Below, piece by piece: positions 1 to 6,980 of a stretch of 10,933 nt of DNA; positions within the stretch are counted from its first letter, which is position 1; each line of letters begins with the position of its first letter. Location: contig DIEZ01000019.1 of the NCBI GenBank assembly GCA_002418885.1, forward strand, positions 33,746 to 44,678, given 5' to 3'. The position numbers and the translations under genes were made by a program. Origin of the DNA: Syntrophaceae bacterium UBA5761 (GTDB lineage: Bacteria > Desulfobacterota > Syntrophia > Syntrophales > UBA4778). The notes below the pieces were generated by a model that saw only the letters and a list, made by a program, of their open reading frames with translations, was not told the DNA's origin and searched no databases.

Positions 1-812
1 CCGAGATTTTCAAGAATTACGGCGTCACGGAGGTCCTCCATTTCGCTGCCCATAGCTTGGTGGGCGAGTCGGAAGAAGACCCCCGCCGTTATTACATGAA
101 TAATGTCGTCAACGGCATCCGCATGCTCGATGTCATGCTCGAGACGGGGGTCCACAAGGTCGTCTTCTCCTCGAGCGCCGCGGTCTACGGAGAACCGTCA
201 AGGTTGCCCATAGACGAAGGACACCCTGTAGTGCCGGTCAATGTATACGGTCAGACGAAACTGATCATAGAGACCGTCCTGTCGAAATACGCGGACACTT
301 ACGGCATTACGTACTTATCCCTCAGGTATTTCAACGCGGCGGGGGCCGACCCCTGCGGCTTGATCGGGGAAGACCACGACCCGGAGACCCACCTCATCCC
401 GCTGATACTCGACGTCGCCCTGGGCAGAAGGAACGAGGTGACGATTTTTGGTACCGACTACGACACACCCGACGGTACCTGCATCCGGGATTACGTCCAC
501 GTGACGGACCTGGCAGAGGCGCACATCCTGGCCCTTGAACATCTCGAAAGGGGTGGAAAGTCCGGCGTCTATAACCTCGGAAACGGAAGGGGTTTTTCGG
601 TTCGCGAAGTCATCCGGGCAGCCGAGCGGGTGACGGGAAAGCAAATCCGGGCGAGAAACGGCGGCAGGAGGCAGGGCGACCCGGCAAGGCTTGTCGCAAG
701 CTACGAGAGTATCTCGAGAGACCTGGGATGGAGGCCGCGCTTCGGCGATATCGACGTCATAGTCGAGACGGCGTGGAAATGGCATCGGAGGAGGTTCGGC
801 GGGCAATCATGA
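1..812 (+). CDS. galE: UDP-glucose 4-epimerase GalE, 5'-partial
   Basis: GalE interconverts UDP-glucose and UDP-galactose in the cytoplasm, using bound NAD, and supplies galactose units for LPS or exopolysaccharide. The reading frame is already open at the window edge (first full codon at position 3), and 269 residues are visible of a family length near 330. The N-terminal Rossmann glycine motif therefore lies outside the window. Seen here are the family landmarks HFAAHSLVGES, the serine-rich SSSAAVYG strand, the catalytic Tyr-x-x-x-Lys in VYGQTK, RYFNAAGADP, IRDYVHVTDLA and GDPARLVAS. These match GalE closely, including the spacing typical of short-chain dehydrogenase/reductase epimerases. 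The stop codon overlaps the next gene's start in an ATGA, implying translational coupling to the heptose kinase, which fits a shared role in surface sugar synthesis. The TTG at 57 is internal and not a start. Related sugar epimerases are possible, but the motif set favours GalE. Confidence 0.93.
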   Translation, partial: EIFKNYGVTEVLHFAAHSLVGESEEDPRRYYMNNVVNGIRMLDVMLETGVHKVVFSSSAAVYGEPSRLPIDEGHPVVPVNVYGQTKLIIETVLSKYADTYGITYLSLRYFNAAGADPCGLIGEDHDPETHLIPLILDVALGRRNEVTIFGTDYDTPDGTCIRDYVHVTDLAEAHILALEHLERGGKSGVYNLGNGRGFSVREVIRAAERVTGKQIRARNGGRRQGDPARLVASYESISRDLGWRPRFGDIDVIVETAWKWHRRRFGGQS

Positions 813-1810
813 CGGATATACTGGACGCCGAAAAGGTGAGGCGGATCGTTGATAATTTTTCGAGCGCCACGGTTCTGGTCATCGGCGATGTCATGGTTGA
901 CCACTTCATATGGGGCAAAGTCTCCCGTATATCGCCTGAGGCGCCCGTACCCATAGTGGAGGTCGGGCGGGAGAGCTACCTGCTCGGGGGCTCCGCGAAC
1001 GTCCTGAACAACATCATCGCCATGGGCGGTAAGGTTTTTGTGTGCGGCGTGGTCGGCGACGACGGGATGGGACGCTGGCTTTTGAGTGAGCTGGTAAGGA
1101 TGGAGGTGGACCCCGGCGGTATCGTCGTCGAGAATGACCGGCCCACGACGATAAAAACAAGGATAGTTGCCCACAGTCAGCAGGTGGTCCGGTTCGACCG
1201 GGAGAGCAGACGGCCCGTCGGGCAGGCGAGCGTCGGCAGAATTCTTGAGTACATCCAAAGAAAACGGAACGAACTGGGGGCCGTTGTCATATCGGACTAC
1301 AATAAGGGGATGGTGTCGGGACCGCTTCTCGACGGGATCCGGAAAATCGTGCAGGGAAGCGGCATCGTGACCTGCGTGGACCCGAAGCACAGCGATTTCT
1401 CTCTGTATCGTGGGTTCGACGTGATCACACCCAATCACCACGAGGCCGAGGCGGCCCTCGGGGTCGAGGATATCAACGGTGACTTCGCCCTGAAAGAAAC
1501 CGAGGTTCGCCGGGCCGCCGAAAACCTGATGGTCCGGTTCCAACTGAAAGCGATCCTCATCACCAGGGGTGAGGAGGGGATGAGTCTGTACGAAAGAAAC
1601 GGGGGCATCACCCACATCCCCGCCGTTGCCCGCGAGGTGTTCGACGTCACCGGGGCCGGGGATACGGCGATAGGCGTTTTCGCCCTTTCCCTCGCCGCAG
1701 GGGCTTCGTTCAGGGAAGCCGCAGTCCTTGCCAATCAGGCGGCGGGGATCGTGGTCGGAAAGGTCGGGACGGCGACGGTCACGCGGGAAGAGCTCATGGG
1801 GTCCTTGTGA
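809..1810 (+). CDS. rfaE1: D-glycero-beta-D-manno-heptose-7-phosphate kinase (PfkB family, stand-alone kinase domain)
   Basis: This enzyme phosphorylates D-glycero-D-manno-heptose 7-phosphate at C1 in the ADP-heptose pathway for the LPS inner core. The 333-residue protein is a ribokinase/PfkB fold. Residues 26-48 carry GDVMVDHFIWGKVSRISPEAP, the N-terminal signature of the HldE kinase domain. Residues 60-64 (GGSAN) form the sugar-binding glycine motif, and residues 278-286 (FDVTGAGDT) form the PfkB C-terminal signature with Asp285 as catalytic base. The chain ends at GTATVTREEL, so the adenylyltransferase half of bifunctional HldE is absent and must be encoded elsewhere. I chose ATG 809 because it overlaps the galE stop as ATGA and because homology begins just after it. 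An in-frame ATG at 728 would add 27 unrelated residues inside galE. A GGAGGAGG at 787-794 lies 14 bases upstream, and GGCGGG at 798-803 is closer. Confidence 0.92.
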   Translation: MTDILDAEKVRRIVDNFSSATVLVIGDVMVDHFIWGKVSRISPEAPVPIVEVGRESYLLGGSANVLNNIIAMGGKVFVCGVVGDDGMGRWLLSELVRMEVDPGGIVVENDRPTTIKTRIVAHSQQVVRFDRESRRPVGQASVGRILEYIQRKRNELGAVVISDYNKGMVSGPLLDGIRKIVQGSGIVTCVDPKHSDFSLYRGFDVITPNHHEAEAALGVEDINGDFALKETEVRRAAENLMVRFQLKAILITRGEEGMSLYERNGGITHIPAVAREVFDVTGAGDTAIGVFALSLAAGASFREAAVLANQAAGIVVGKVGTATVTREELMGSL

Positions 1811-2337
1811 GTCAGCCGAAAGAGCCAAGACCCGTCAAACTGGTGGCGAGCCTCTTTTCCCCTAGGAAGGAGCTCATAGGAGAAGCCCTGAGGCTTATGT
1901 CCGAGGAATTCGGGTCGACCGACTACCTCAGCCGGTTCATCCCCTTCGATTACACGGATTATTACCGGGAGGAGATGGGCTGGCCCCTTGTGAGGAGGTT
2001 TGTCTCCTTCGAAGGGCTGATTGACCCCTCGTTTCTTCCCGATGTCAAGCTTTTTACCAACGGTCTCGAGGGCCGCTTTGCCTCCGCGGGAAGGCGGGGC
2101 GTGAATGTAGACCCGGGTTACCTTTCCGAGTTCCACCTGATTCTTGCGACGGGGAAGGGCTACGCCCACCGACCCTACCTCCGTGACGGCATCTACGCGG
2201 ACCTGACGTTGATTTACCGGGACAAGGCTTTTCGCCCCCTGGAGTGGACGTACCCGGACTACGGAAGCAAGGAAACTATCGACATCTTAACGAAAGTAAG
2301 AAGAAAGTATGTCTTCCAACTGAAAGAGAGACGATGA
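1807..2337 (+). CDS. DUF4416 family protein
   Basis: This 176-residue soluble protein matches DUF4416, a family of unknown function found mostly in Deltaproteobacteria, Nitrospirae and relatives. I recognise it from PVKLVASLFSPR near the N-terminus, the FIPFDYTDYYREEMG segment, and the C-terminal HRPYLRDGIYADLTLIYRDKAF and EWTYPDYGS blocks. No signal peptide or membrane segment is apparent. It is rich in Tyr, Phe and charged residues and has no recognisable catalytic motif. Translation appears to start at GTG 1807, whose bases overlap the heptose kinase stop (GTGA), so the two are probably coupled. The next gene begins 8 bases after its stop. Position between LPS-sugar genes and the yicC-gmk-rpoZ block gives no firm clue to function. 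The family assignment is from memory of conserved segments, not a profile search. Confidence 0.85.
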   Translation: MSQPKEPRPVKLVASLFSPRKELIGEALRLMSEEFGSTDYLSRFIPFDYTDYYREEMGWPLVRRFVSFEGLIDPSFLPDVKLFTNGLEGRFASAGRRGVNVDPGYLSEFHLILATGKGYAHRPYLRDGIYADLTLIYRDKAFRPLEWTYPDYGSKETIDILTKVRRKYVFQLKERR

Positions 2338-2344
2338 GACGACC

Positions 2345-3226
2345 ATGATCAAGAGCATGACCGGGTACGGAAGGGCGGAGACGGTTCAGGACGGCAGGAA
2401 GTGGGTAGTCGAGGTCAAGTCTCTCAACCACCGATTCCTGGAGGTATTTGTTCGGTTACCGGCTTCACTCCAGCCCCTCGAGGGGGAAGTGAAGAAGAAG
2501 GTAGGCGAGAAGTTATCCAGGGGGAGGATAGAGGTCGGGGTGAAAGCGGACTCCGACGCCGACCAGGTGGGCGCCTTGATCGACCTCAATATGCCGATGA
2601 TCAGGCATTACCATTCTCTCTTGAGTCGGATGAAAGAGGCATTGGGCTTGAGAGATGAAATCACCATAGGTATGTTCACCGGTTTCAAAGACGCCTTCAT
2701 CTACCCGGAGGTCGAAGTCAACCTCGAGGCTGCCTGGACAGCGCTGGAAGGAGTCCTCGACGGGGCGCTGGACGCACTGACGGCCATGCGGGAAAAGGAA
2801 GGGGAGGTCATCGGCAGGGACTTCGACCGGCGGATGGATGCCATTGGGCGGAGTCTCGACGTCATCGCTTCCCGGGTCCCCCAGGTAGTGGCGGAGTACC
2901 ACAAGAAGCTCTCCGACCGGGTGAAGGAACTCCTATGCTCGGCGGAAATCGACGAATCGAGGGTGGGCCAGGAGGTGGCAATCATGGCGGACCGGATGGA
3001 CATCACGGAAGAGATCGTCCGCTTCAAGAGCCACATGGATCAGTTCGCAGAGATGTTGAAGAGCGGCGAGGCCGTGGGACGGAAGTTGGACTTCCTCCTC
3101 CAGGAGATGAACCGCGAGGTGAACACCATTGGTTCGAAGAGCAACGACGCCGAGATCTCCCGGCAGGTCGTGGAGATCAAGAGCGAACTCTCCCGGCTGA
3201 GGGAACAGGTTCAGAACATAGAGTAG
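2345..3226 (+). CDS. yicC: YicC/YloC family endoribonuclease
   Basis: YicC-family proteins are metal-dependent endoribonucleases acting on RNA in the cytoplasm; E. coli YicC has been linked to decay of the small RNA RyhB. The 293-residue length is normal. The N-terminus begins IKSMTGYGRAE, the hallmark of the YicC N-terminal domain (about residues 1-155), followed by EVKSLNHRFLEV. The C-terminal DUF1732 domain spans about residues 214-293 and is very well conserved: MADRMDITEEIVRFKSH, then GRKLDFLLQEMNREVNTIGSK, then EISRQVVEIKSELSRLREQVQN. ATG 2345 is the natural start, with only a weak purine stretch (GATGAG) upstream, so ribosomes may arrive by coupling from the DUF4416 gene. gmk begins 4 bases after the stop. 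yicC next to gmk is a widespread arrangement across bacterial phyla. Confidence 0.94.
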   Translation: MIKSMTGYGRAETVQDGRKWVVEVKSLNHRFLEVFVRLPASLQPLEGEVKKKVGEKLSRGRIEVGVKADSDADQVGALIDLNMPMIRHYHSLLSRMKEALGLRDEITIGMFTGFKDAFIYPEVEVNLEAAWTALEGVLDGALDALTAMREKEGEVIGRDFDRRMDAIGRSLDVIASRVPQVVAEYHKKLSDRVKELLCSAEIDESRVGQEVAIMADRMDITEEIVRFKSHMDQFAEMLKSGEAVGRKLDFLLQEMNREVNTIGSKSNDAEISRQVVEIKSELSRLREQVQNIE

Positions 3227-3230
3227 AGGG

Positions 3231-3848
3231 ATGCCGAAGAAGAACGAACCCATCTATGTCGCCGTGTCGGCGCCGTCCGGGGCCGGGAAGACCTCGATAT
3301 GCAAGGAGGTGCTGAAGATGTTTCCCCGCCTCCGTTATTCCGTTTCCTACACGACGCGACCGCCCAGGCCCGGTGAGGTCAACGGCCGGGACTACGTATT
3401 CGTCGACGAGAAAACCTTTCGCAGGATGATAGAAAAAGAGGCCTTCATCGAATGGGCGGAGAATTACGGTCATCTCTACGGAACCCCCCGAAAAGAGGTG
3501 GATAATTATCTTCGCAGAGGCTATGATTTCATGTTTGACGTAGACCCCCGGGGCGCGAAGGCCCTGAGGGAGAGATACCCTGGGGGAATCTTCGTGTTTG
3601 TGCTGCCGCCGTCCCTGGAGGTTTTGAAAAGACGCCTGAGGGGCAGGGGCTCCGAGTCACCGGAGGCCTTGAAGAGGCGTTTCGAGAAGGCGACAGCTGA
3701 GATCAAGGAAGTTTTCTGGTATGATTATGTCATCTTCAACCGGGACATAGAAGAATCCGCCGACCGCCTCAGGGCCGTCTACCTGGCGGAAAAGAGCAGA
3801 CGAGAAAGATTGGTGAAGGAGATCGCACCGTTCATCGGTGCAGATTGA
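3231..3848 (+). CDS. gmk: Guanylate kinase
   Basis: Gmk converts GMP (or dGMP) and ATP to GDP and ADP, an essential step of guanine nucleotide synthesis, in the cytoplasm. The 205-residue length is standard. The P-loop is [10 protein letters not shown] at residues 13-22, where Ala14 replaces the first glycine of the textbook GxxxxGK; this substitution is familiar in guanylate kinases and is not a sign of inactivity. The GMP-binding region follows: [21 protein letters not shown], with [15 protein letters not shown] after it. VDPRGA and the lid-like [16 protein letters not shown] complete the family pattern. The start ATG 3231 sits 4 bases after the yicC stop. The only purine-rich element, AGAGGG, directly abuts the ATG, so initiation is probably coupled to yicC termination. 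Its TGA stop is followed after 38 bases by rpoZ. Confidence 0.96.
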   Translation: MPKKNEPIYVAVSAPSGAGKTSICKEVLKMFPRLRYSVSYTTRPPRPGEVNGRDYVFVDEKTFRRMIEKEAFIEWAENYGHLYGTPRKEVDNYLRRGYDFMFDVDPRGAKALRERYPGGIFVFVLPPSLEVLKRRLRGRGSESPEALKRRFEKATAEIKEVFWYDYVIFNRDIEESADRLRAVYLAEKSRRERLVKEIAPFIGAD

Positions 3849-3870
3849 TTAAAAAGAGACGAAGGATATC

Positions 3871-3875
3871 GGAGG
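3871..3875 (+). promoter_or_regulatory. Ribosome binding site of rpoZ
   Basis: GGAGG lies 11 bases upstream of ATG 3887. It decides the start of rpoZ: an in-frame TTG at 3845 overlapping the gmk stop would add 14 residues that the omega family does not have, and it has no comparable site upstream. Confidence 0.75.
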
Positions 3876-3886
3876 TTTCAAAAGAT

Positions 3887-4156
3887 ATGGCGAGGATTAC
3901 CGTAGAAGATTGCCTCAGGCAGGCAAAAAACAGGTTCGCCCTGGTTATACTGGCGGCCCAGAGGACAAGGCAGTTACTCAAGGGGGCTAAGCCGCTGGTC
4001 AAAACGGACAACCGCGAGGTCGTCACCGCACTCCGGGAGATCGCCGCGGGTAAGGTCAAGTACGCTCACCCCGAATACCTGATTGCCGTGCAGGAAGAAC
4101 GACTGGCGATCGAAGATTACACTGAATTTGTCGGCGAGGAAGAGGAGATTGAGTAG
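3887..4156 (+). CDS. rpoZ: DNA-directed RNA polymerase subunit omega
   Basis: Omega is the small RNA polymerase subunit that wraps the C-terminal tail of beta-prime, helps core assembly, and in many bacteria contributes to a ppGpp site. The 89-residue protein opens with [20 protein letters not shown], followed by [30 protein letters not shown] and a terminal acidic tail, all in the expected family order and length. ATG 3887 was chosen for its GGAGG and because the family begins with M-A-R-[IV]-T-V-E-D. Neighbours gmk upstream and pyrF downstream fit the common yicC-gmk-rpoZ cluster. Its last codons (a Glu-rich tail) also supply the purine stretch that serves as ribosome binding site for pyrF, whose start lies inside this gene. 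Confidence 0.95.
   Translation: MARITVEDCLRQAKNRFALVILAAQRTRQLLKGAKPLVKTDNREVVTALREIAAGKVKYAHPEYLIAVQEERLAIEDYTEFVGEEEEIE
4136..4147 (+). promoter_or_regulatory. Ribosome binding site of pyrF, inside the rpoZ tail
   Basis: GAGGAAGAGGAG encodes the Glu-rich end of omega and at the same time provides Shine-Dalgarno sequence for the TTG start at 4149. The first GAGGA (4136-4140) has an 8-base spacer, which is favourable; the second AGGAG is too close. This supports the choice of TTG 4149. Confidence 0.55.
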
Positions 4157-4904
4157 CGAAGCCGCCCGGAGCCGGCTGATCCTTGCCCTGGATGTGGGCG
4201 GCGATGTCGAGGGCGCATTGTCCTGGGTGGGTCGACTGAAGGGCCGCGTGGGGATGTTCAAGGTCGGGAAAGAGGCATTCACATCCTTCGGCCCGGAGAT
4301 AGTCAGGGGCGTGCAGGAGAGGGGCGGGAAGGTATTTCTCGACCTGAAATTTCATGACATACCCAACACCGTGGCTACCGCCGCGGAGGCGGCCACGAGG
4401 CTCGGCGTCGCCATGTTCAACCTCCATGCCCTGGGGGGCCGTAAGATGATGGAAGAGGCCGTCCGCGCCGCGAAGGCAGTGTCCGAACGGATGGGCTCTC
4501 CGATGCCCGTGGTCCTGGCGGTGACCGTCCTGACCAGCCTCAACAACCGGGACATGGAAGAATTGGGTTTTCGAGAGACTTCGCCGCAACGCTTAGTCGT
4601 CCGCCTCGCGCGACTGGCGAAAGAAGCCGGCGTCTCCGGGGTTGTTGCGTCGGCACAGGAGGCGGAAATCATCCGTGCCGCCTGCGGCGGCGACTTCGTC
4701 ATCGTTACCCCCGGTATCAGGACGAACGGGTCGACGCAAAGGGACGACCAGAAAAGGGTGGTCACTCCGGAAGAGGCCGTGCGAAGGGGAGCCGATTACC
4801 TAGTCGTCGGCAGGCCGATCATCAAGGCCCCGGACCCCGTCGCGGCGGCAGACGGCATCCTCGAAGCCATGGCCGCGGGCCTGGCCGGAAGAGGCGAAAA
4901 GTAA
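4149..4904 (+). CDS. pyrF: Orotidine-5'-phosphate decarboxylase
   Basis: PyrF decarboxylates orotidine 5'-phosphate to UMP, the last step of de novo pyrimidine synthesis, in the cytoplasm. The 251-residue protein is a TIM barrel with all hallmarks: LILALDVGG near residue 10, [12 protein letters not shown] at 38-49, and the catalytic Asp-x-Lys-x-x-Asp in [11 protein letters not shown] (Asp65, Lys67, Asp70). VTPGIR at 186-191 and VVGRPI at 219-224 form the phosphate-binding end. Length is typical of the roughly 230-250-residue class found in most bacteria. I place the start at TTG 4149, which overlaps rpoZ by 8 bases and leaves only a short lead to the first beta strand. An upstream in-frame ATG at 4083 would add 22 residues read from within rpoZ and is unlikely. 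A TTG start overlapping the upstream gene suggests modest, coupled translation. Confidence 0.93.
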   Translation: MSSEAARSRLILALDVGGDVEGALSWVGRLKGRVGMFKVGKEAFTSFGPEIVRGVQERGGKVFLDLKFHDIPNTVATAAEAATRLGVAMFNLHALGGRKMMEEAVRAAKAVSERMGSPMPVVLAVTVLTSLNNRDMEELGFRETSPQRLVVRLARLAKEAGVSGVVASAQEAEIIRAACGGDFVIVTPGIRTNGSTQRDDQKRVVTPEEAVRRGADYLVVGRPIIKAPDPVAAADGILEAMAAGLAGRGEK

Positions 4905-4963
4905 GACAGGCGAGTGTCATCTGCTCGTCACCGTTATCCTATGGATCTCTGGTCGTTTCACAC

Positions 4964-5707
4964 ATGGCAGTTGTTTACGGCGTCAATCCCGTACTCGAGG
5001 CGTTGAAGAGCGGAACGGTGGAGGAACTCGTAGTCGCTGAAGGCAGGGGCGGCGCGACTCTCCATAAACTGCTCGAACTCGCCGAGGAGAAGGGCATCAA
5101 GGTCGTATTCCGGAAGAAAGGAGATCTCGACCGTCTGACAGGCAAGGCGGTTCACCAGGGCGTCCTTTGCTTCTGCCAGGAGTTTTCTTACGTCTCCGTT
5201 GACGACATCATTCAAAACCGCGCCGATTCTTACCGGGACAACCTTATCCTTCTTCTCGATTCCATCACGGACCCCCAGAATCTCGGCTCGCTGATAAGAA
5301 CAGCTCGCTGCTTCGACGCAAACGGGTTGATCATACCGGAGAACAGGGCGGTTTCCGTGACGTCGGCCGTCTTCAAGGCCTCCGCAGGTTTGGCGCGGCA
5401 GACGTCCATTGCCCGGGTCACTAATCTAGCTCAAGCAATCGAATTCCTCAAGAAACAGGGGTTCTGGATATACGGCACCGTGGCAGAGTCCGGTGAAGAC
5501 ATCCGCGAGGTGGACTTTCGCGGCAACATTGGCCTCGTCATGGGGAGCGAAGGAAAAGGGATCAGGCCGCTCATCAGGGAAAAGTGTGATTTCCTGGTCT
5601 CCATACCGATGGGAAGCGGCGTCGACTCGCTGAATGTATCGGTTGCAGCGGGGATCATCCTCTTTGACATCTATAAAAAACGCGATAGAGTGGCCCCTGT
5701 TCGATAA
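4964..5707 (+). CDS. rlmB: 23S rRNA (guanosine-2'-O-)-methyltransferase RlmB, TrmH/SpoU family
   Basis: RlmB-type enzymes transfer a methyl group from S-adenosylmethionine to the ribose 2'-OH of G2251 in the P loop of 23S rRNA. The 247-residue protein has the small N-terminal substrate-binding domain (YGVNPVLEALKSG; about residues 4-75, ending GKAVHQGVLCF). It is followed by the SPOUT knotted catalytic domain with the three SpoU motifs: LLLDSITDPQNLGSLIRTA at 97-114, LVMGSEGKGIRPLI at 191-204, and IPMGSGVDSLNVSVAAGIIL at 214-233. ATG 4964 has no convincing Shine-Dalgarno within 15 bases, and 59 bases separate it from pyrF, the largest gap in this operon. Exact rRNA target is inferred from the RlmB-like domain order; a tRNA-modifying TrmH paralogue is less likely because the N-terminal domain is present. 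Confidence 0.9.
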   Translation: MAVVYGVNPVLEALKSGTVEELVVAEGRGGATLHKLLELAEEKGIKVVFRKKGDLDRLTGKAVHQGVLCFCQEFSYVSVDDIIQNRADSYRDNLILLLDSITDPQNLGSLIRTARCFDANGLIIPENRAVSVTSAVFKASAGLARQTSIARVTNLAQAIEFLKKQGFWIYGTVAESGEDIREVDFRGNIGLVMGSEGKGIRPLIREKCDFLVSIPMGSGVDSLNVSVAAGIILFDIYKKRDRVAPVR

Positions 5708-5730
5708 ACAAAAGCGTTTGATCGAATGAT

Positions 5731-5735
5731 AGGAG
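5731..5735 (+). promoter_or_regulatory. Ribosome binding site of the PilC-type gene
   Basis: AGGAG lies 6 bases upstream of ATG 5742 and fixes that start. It is a strong site, unlike the weak ones of yicC and rlmB, so this gene can be translated independently of its upstream neighbour. Confidence 0.7.
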
Positions 5736-5741
5736 TGTCCC

Positions 5742-6947
5742 ATGCCGGTTTATCTATGGGAAGTGCGGACCCTGAAGGGGGAGGTCAAGAAGGGGGAGCA
5801 GGATGCCCCTGACGAGGCCGCCCTGCGAAACCAGCTCCGCCGGCGGGGTTACAGGGACATAAAAGTCAAGAAGAAACCGAAAGACCTCCTCGAGTACATA
5901 CCATTTTTCCAGCAGCGGGTGAAGGAAAAGGAAGTCGTCATCTTCTCCCGTCAGTTCTCCACGATGATCAACGCCGGCCTACCTATCATCCAGTGCCTGG
6001 AAATGCTCGCTTCCCAGGAAAAGAACAAGGCCTTTGCCAAGGTGATCCAGAAGATCAAGGAAGACATCGAAGGCGGTTCAACGCTGACGGATGCCATGAA
6101 AAAACATCCGAAGATATTCGACGACCTCTTCGTCAACCTCATCGCCGCCGGGGAGGCTGGCGGCATCCTGGACACCATCCTCCAGCGCCTCTCCACTTAC
6201 ATGGAAAAGTCGATGAAGCTCAAGAGCCGCGTCAAGGGCGCCATGACCTATCCCGCCAGCGTCCTCTTTATCTCCATTGCGGTCGTAGTACTGCTCCTCC
6301 TCAAGGTCATCCCGGTGTTCCAGAAGATGTTCGAAGGCATGGGGAAGGCACTGCCCGCGCCCACCCAATTTCTTGTCAATGCCAGCCAGTTCACCCAGGA
6401 CTATTTTCTGTACATGCTCGGCGGCGTGGTACTTCTTGTTATCGCCTTCAACCGGTTTTACCGGACAAAGGGAGGAAGGACCCTGGTAGACCGGATGATC
6501 CTCAAGGCCCCGATCTTCGGACCCCTGCTCAAGAAGGTGGCCGTCGCCAAATTCTCGCGGACTCTCTCCACGATGATGACAAGCGGCGTGCCCATCGTCG
6601 AGGGTCTCGACATCGTCAGCAGGACGGCGGGAAACGTCGTCATCGAGGAAGCCCTACAGACTACGAAGAGGAGCATCAGTGAAGGCAAGACGATCGCGGA
6701 GCCTTTGAAGGATACGGGGATATTTCCCCCGATGGTCGTGCAGATGATCAGCGTGGGGGAGAACACCGGCGCCCTGGATACCATGTTGGCCAAGATCGCC
6801 GACTTTTATGACGATGAGGTGGATGCCGCCGTATCGGCCATGACATCCCTCCTCGAGCCGGTCATGATGGTCTTTCTGGGCGGCGTCGTGGGCGGAATGA
6901 TCATAGCGATGTACCTGCCCATCTTCCAGATGGCCTCCGGCATCTGA
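5742..6947 (+). CDS. pilC: Type IV pilus / type II secretion inner-membrane platform protein (PilC/GspF family)
   Basis: PilC/GspF proteins form the cytoplasmic-membrane platform on which the assembly ATPase drives pilin polymerisation. The 401-residue length is normal. A cytoplasmic N-terminal segment (YLWEVRTLKGEVKKGEQDA) is followed by two T2SSF repeats at about residues 68-191 and 270-393. The repeats are visibly related: FSRQFSTMINAGLPI against FSRTLSTMMTSGVPI, and GEAGGILDTIL against GENTGALDTML. Hydrophobic segments at about 168-192, 224-238 and 371-393 fit the usual three-helix topology. Family members cannot be separated into PilC or GspF by sequence alone without neighbours; no pilB, pilT or pilin gene is present, so pilC is the more probable label but not proven. 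It is 34 bases downstream of rlmB. It is the last gene of the GC-rich part; no terminator hairpin follows before the composition changes. Confidence 0.92.
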   Translation: MPVYLWEVRTLKGEVKKGEQDAPDEAALRNQLRRRGYRDIKVKKKPKDLLEYIPFFQQRVKEKEVVIFSRQFSTMINAGLPIIQCLEMLASQEKNKAFAKVIQKIKEDIEGGSTLTDAMKKHPKIFDDLFVNLIAAGEAGGILDTILQRLSTYMEKSMKLKSRVKGAMTYPASVLFISIAVVVLLLLKVIPVFQKMFEGMGKALPAPTQFLVNASQFTQDYFLYMLGGVVLLVIAFNRFYRTKGGRTLVDRMILKAPIFGPLLKKVAVAKFSRTLSTMMTSGVPIVEGLDIVSRTAGNVVIEEALQTTKRSISEGKTIAEPLKDTGIFPPMVVQMISVGENTGALDTMLAKIADFYDDEVDAAVSAMTSLLEPVMMVFLGGVVGGMIIAMYLPIFQMASGI

Positions 6948-6980
6948 GACCGTCGTAAAGTTTGGCCTTCAACCCTCAAT
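6948..6980. other. Composition junction between GC-rich host block and AT-rich cassette
   Basis: Convergent stop codons are only 28 bases apart here (TGA of the PilC gene at 6945-6947 and minus-strand TGA at 6976-6978). Sampled 60-base lines go from 48% G+C at 6001-6060 to 33% at 7021-7080, and codon style changes completely. No terminator, tRNA end or recognisable integration site is seen. It could be an insertion boundary or an artificial assembly join. Confidence 0.65.

Noticed and set aside
728..808. Upstream in-frame ATG 728 as the start of the heptose kinase
   Set aside because: It would add 27 residues encoded within galE that lack homology; ATG 809 overlaps the galE stop and fits the family start.
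701..1828. Long minus-strand open frame opposite the heptose kinase
   Set aside because: It is a shadow in GC-rich DNA; the plus-strand frame carries the full PfkB motif set, and the minus product has no recognisable feature.
3267..3296. Altered Walker A in guanylate kinase (Ala in place of the first Gly) as a defect
   Set aside because: SAPSGAGKT is a known variant in active guanylate kinases, and the rest of the enzyme is intact.
3845..3886. TTG 3845 as rpoZ start
   Set aside because: Omega proteins begin at the MARITVEDC segment, and only ATG 3887 has a GGAGG ahead of it.
4905..4963. Internal promoter in the pyrF-rlmB gap
   Set aside because: TATCCT at 4935-4940 is a possible -10, but no -35-like hexamer lies at 16-18 bases, so support is too weak.
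6965..6976. Resemblance of CCTTCAACCC near the junction to CCTTCCCCCCAACCCCC at the window end, as flanking direct repeats of an element
   Set aside because: The match needs a gap of several bases and rests on C-runs at a probable contig edge; not a credible target-site duplication.
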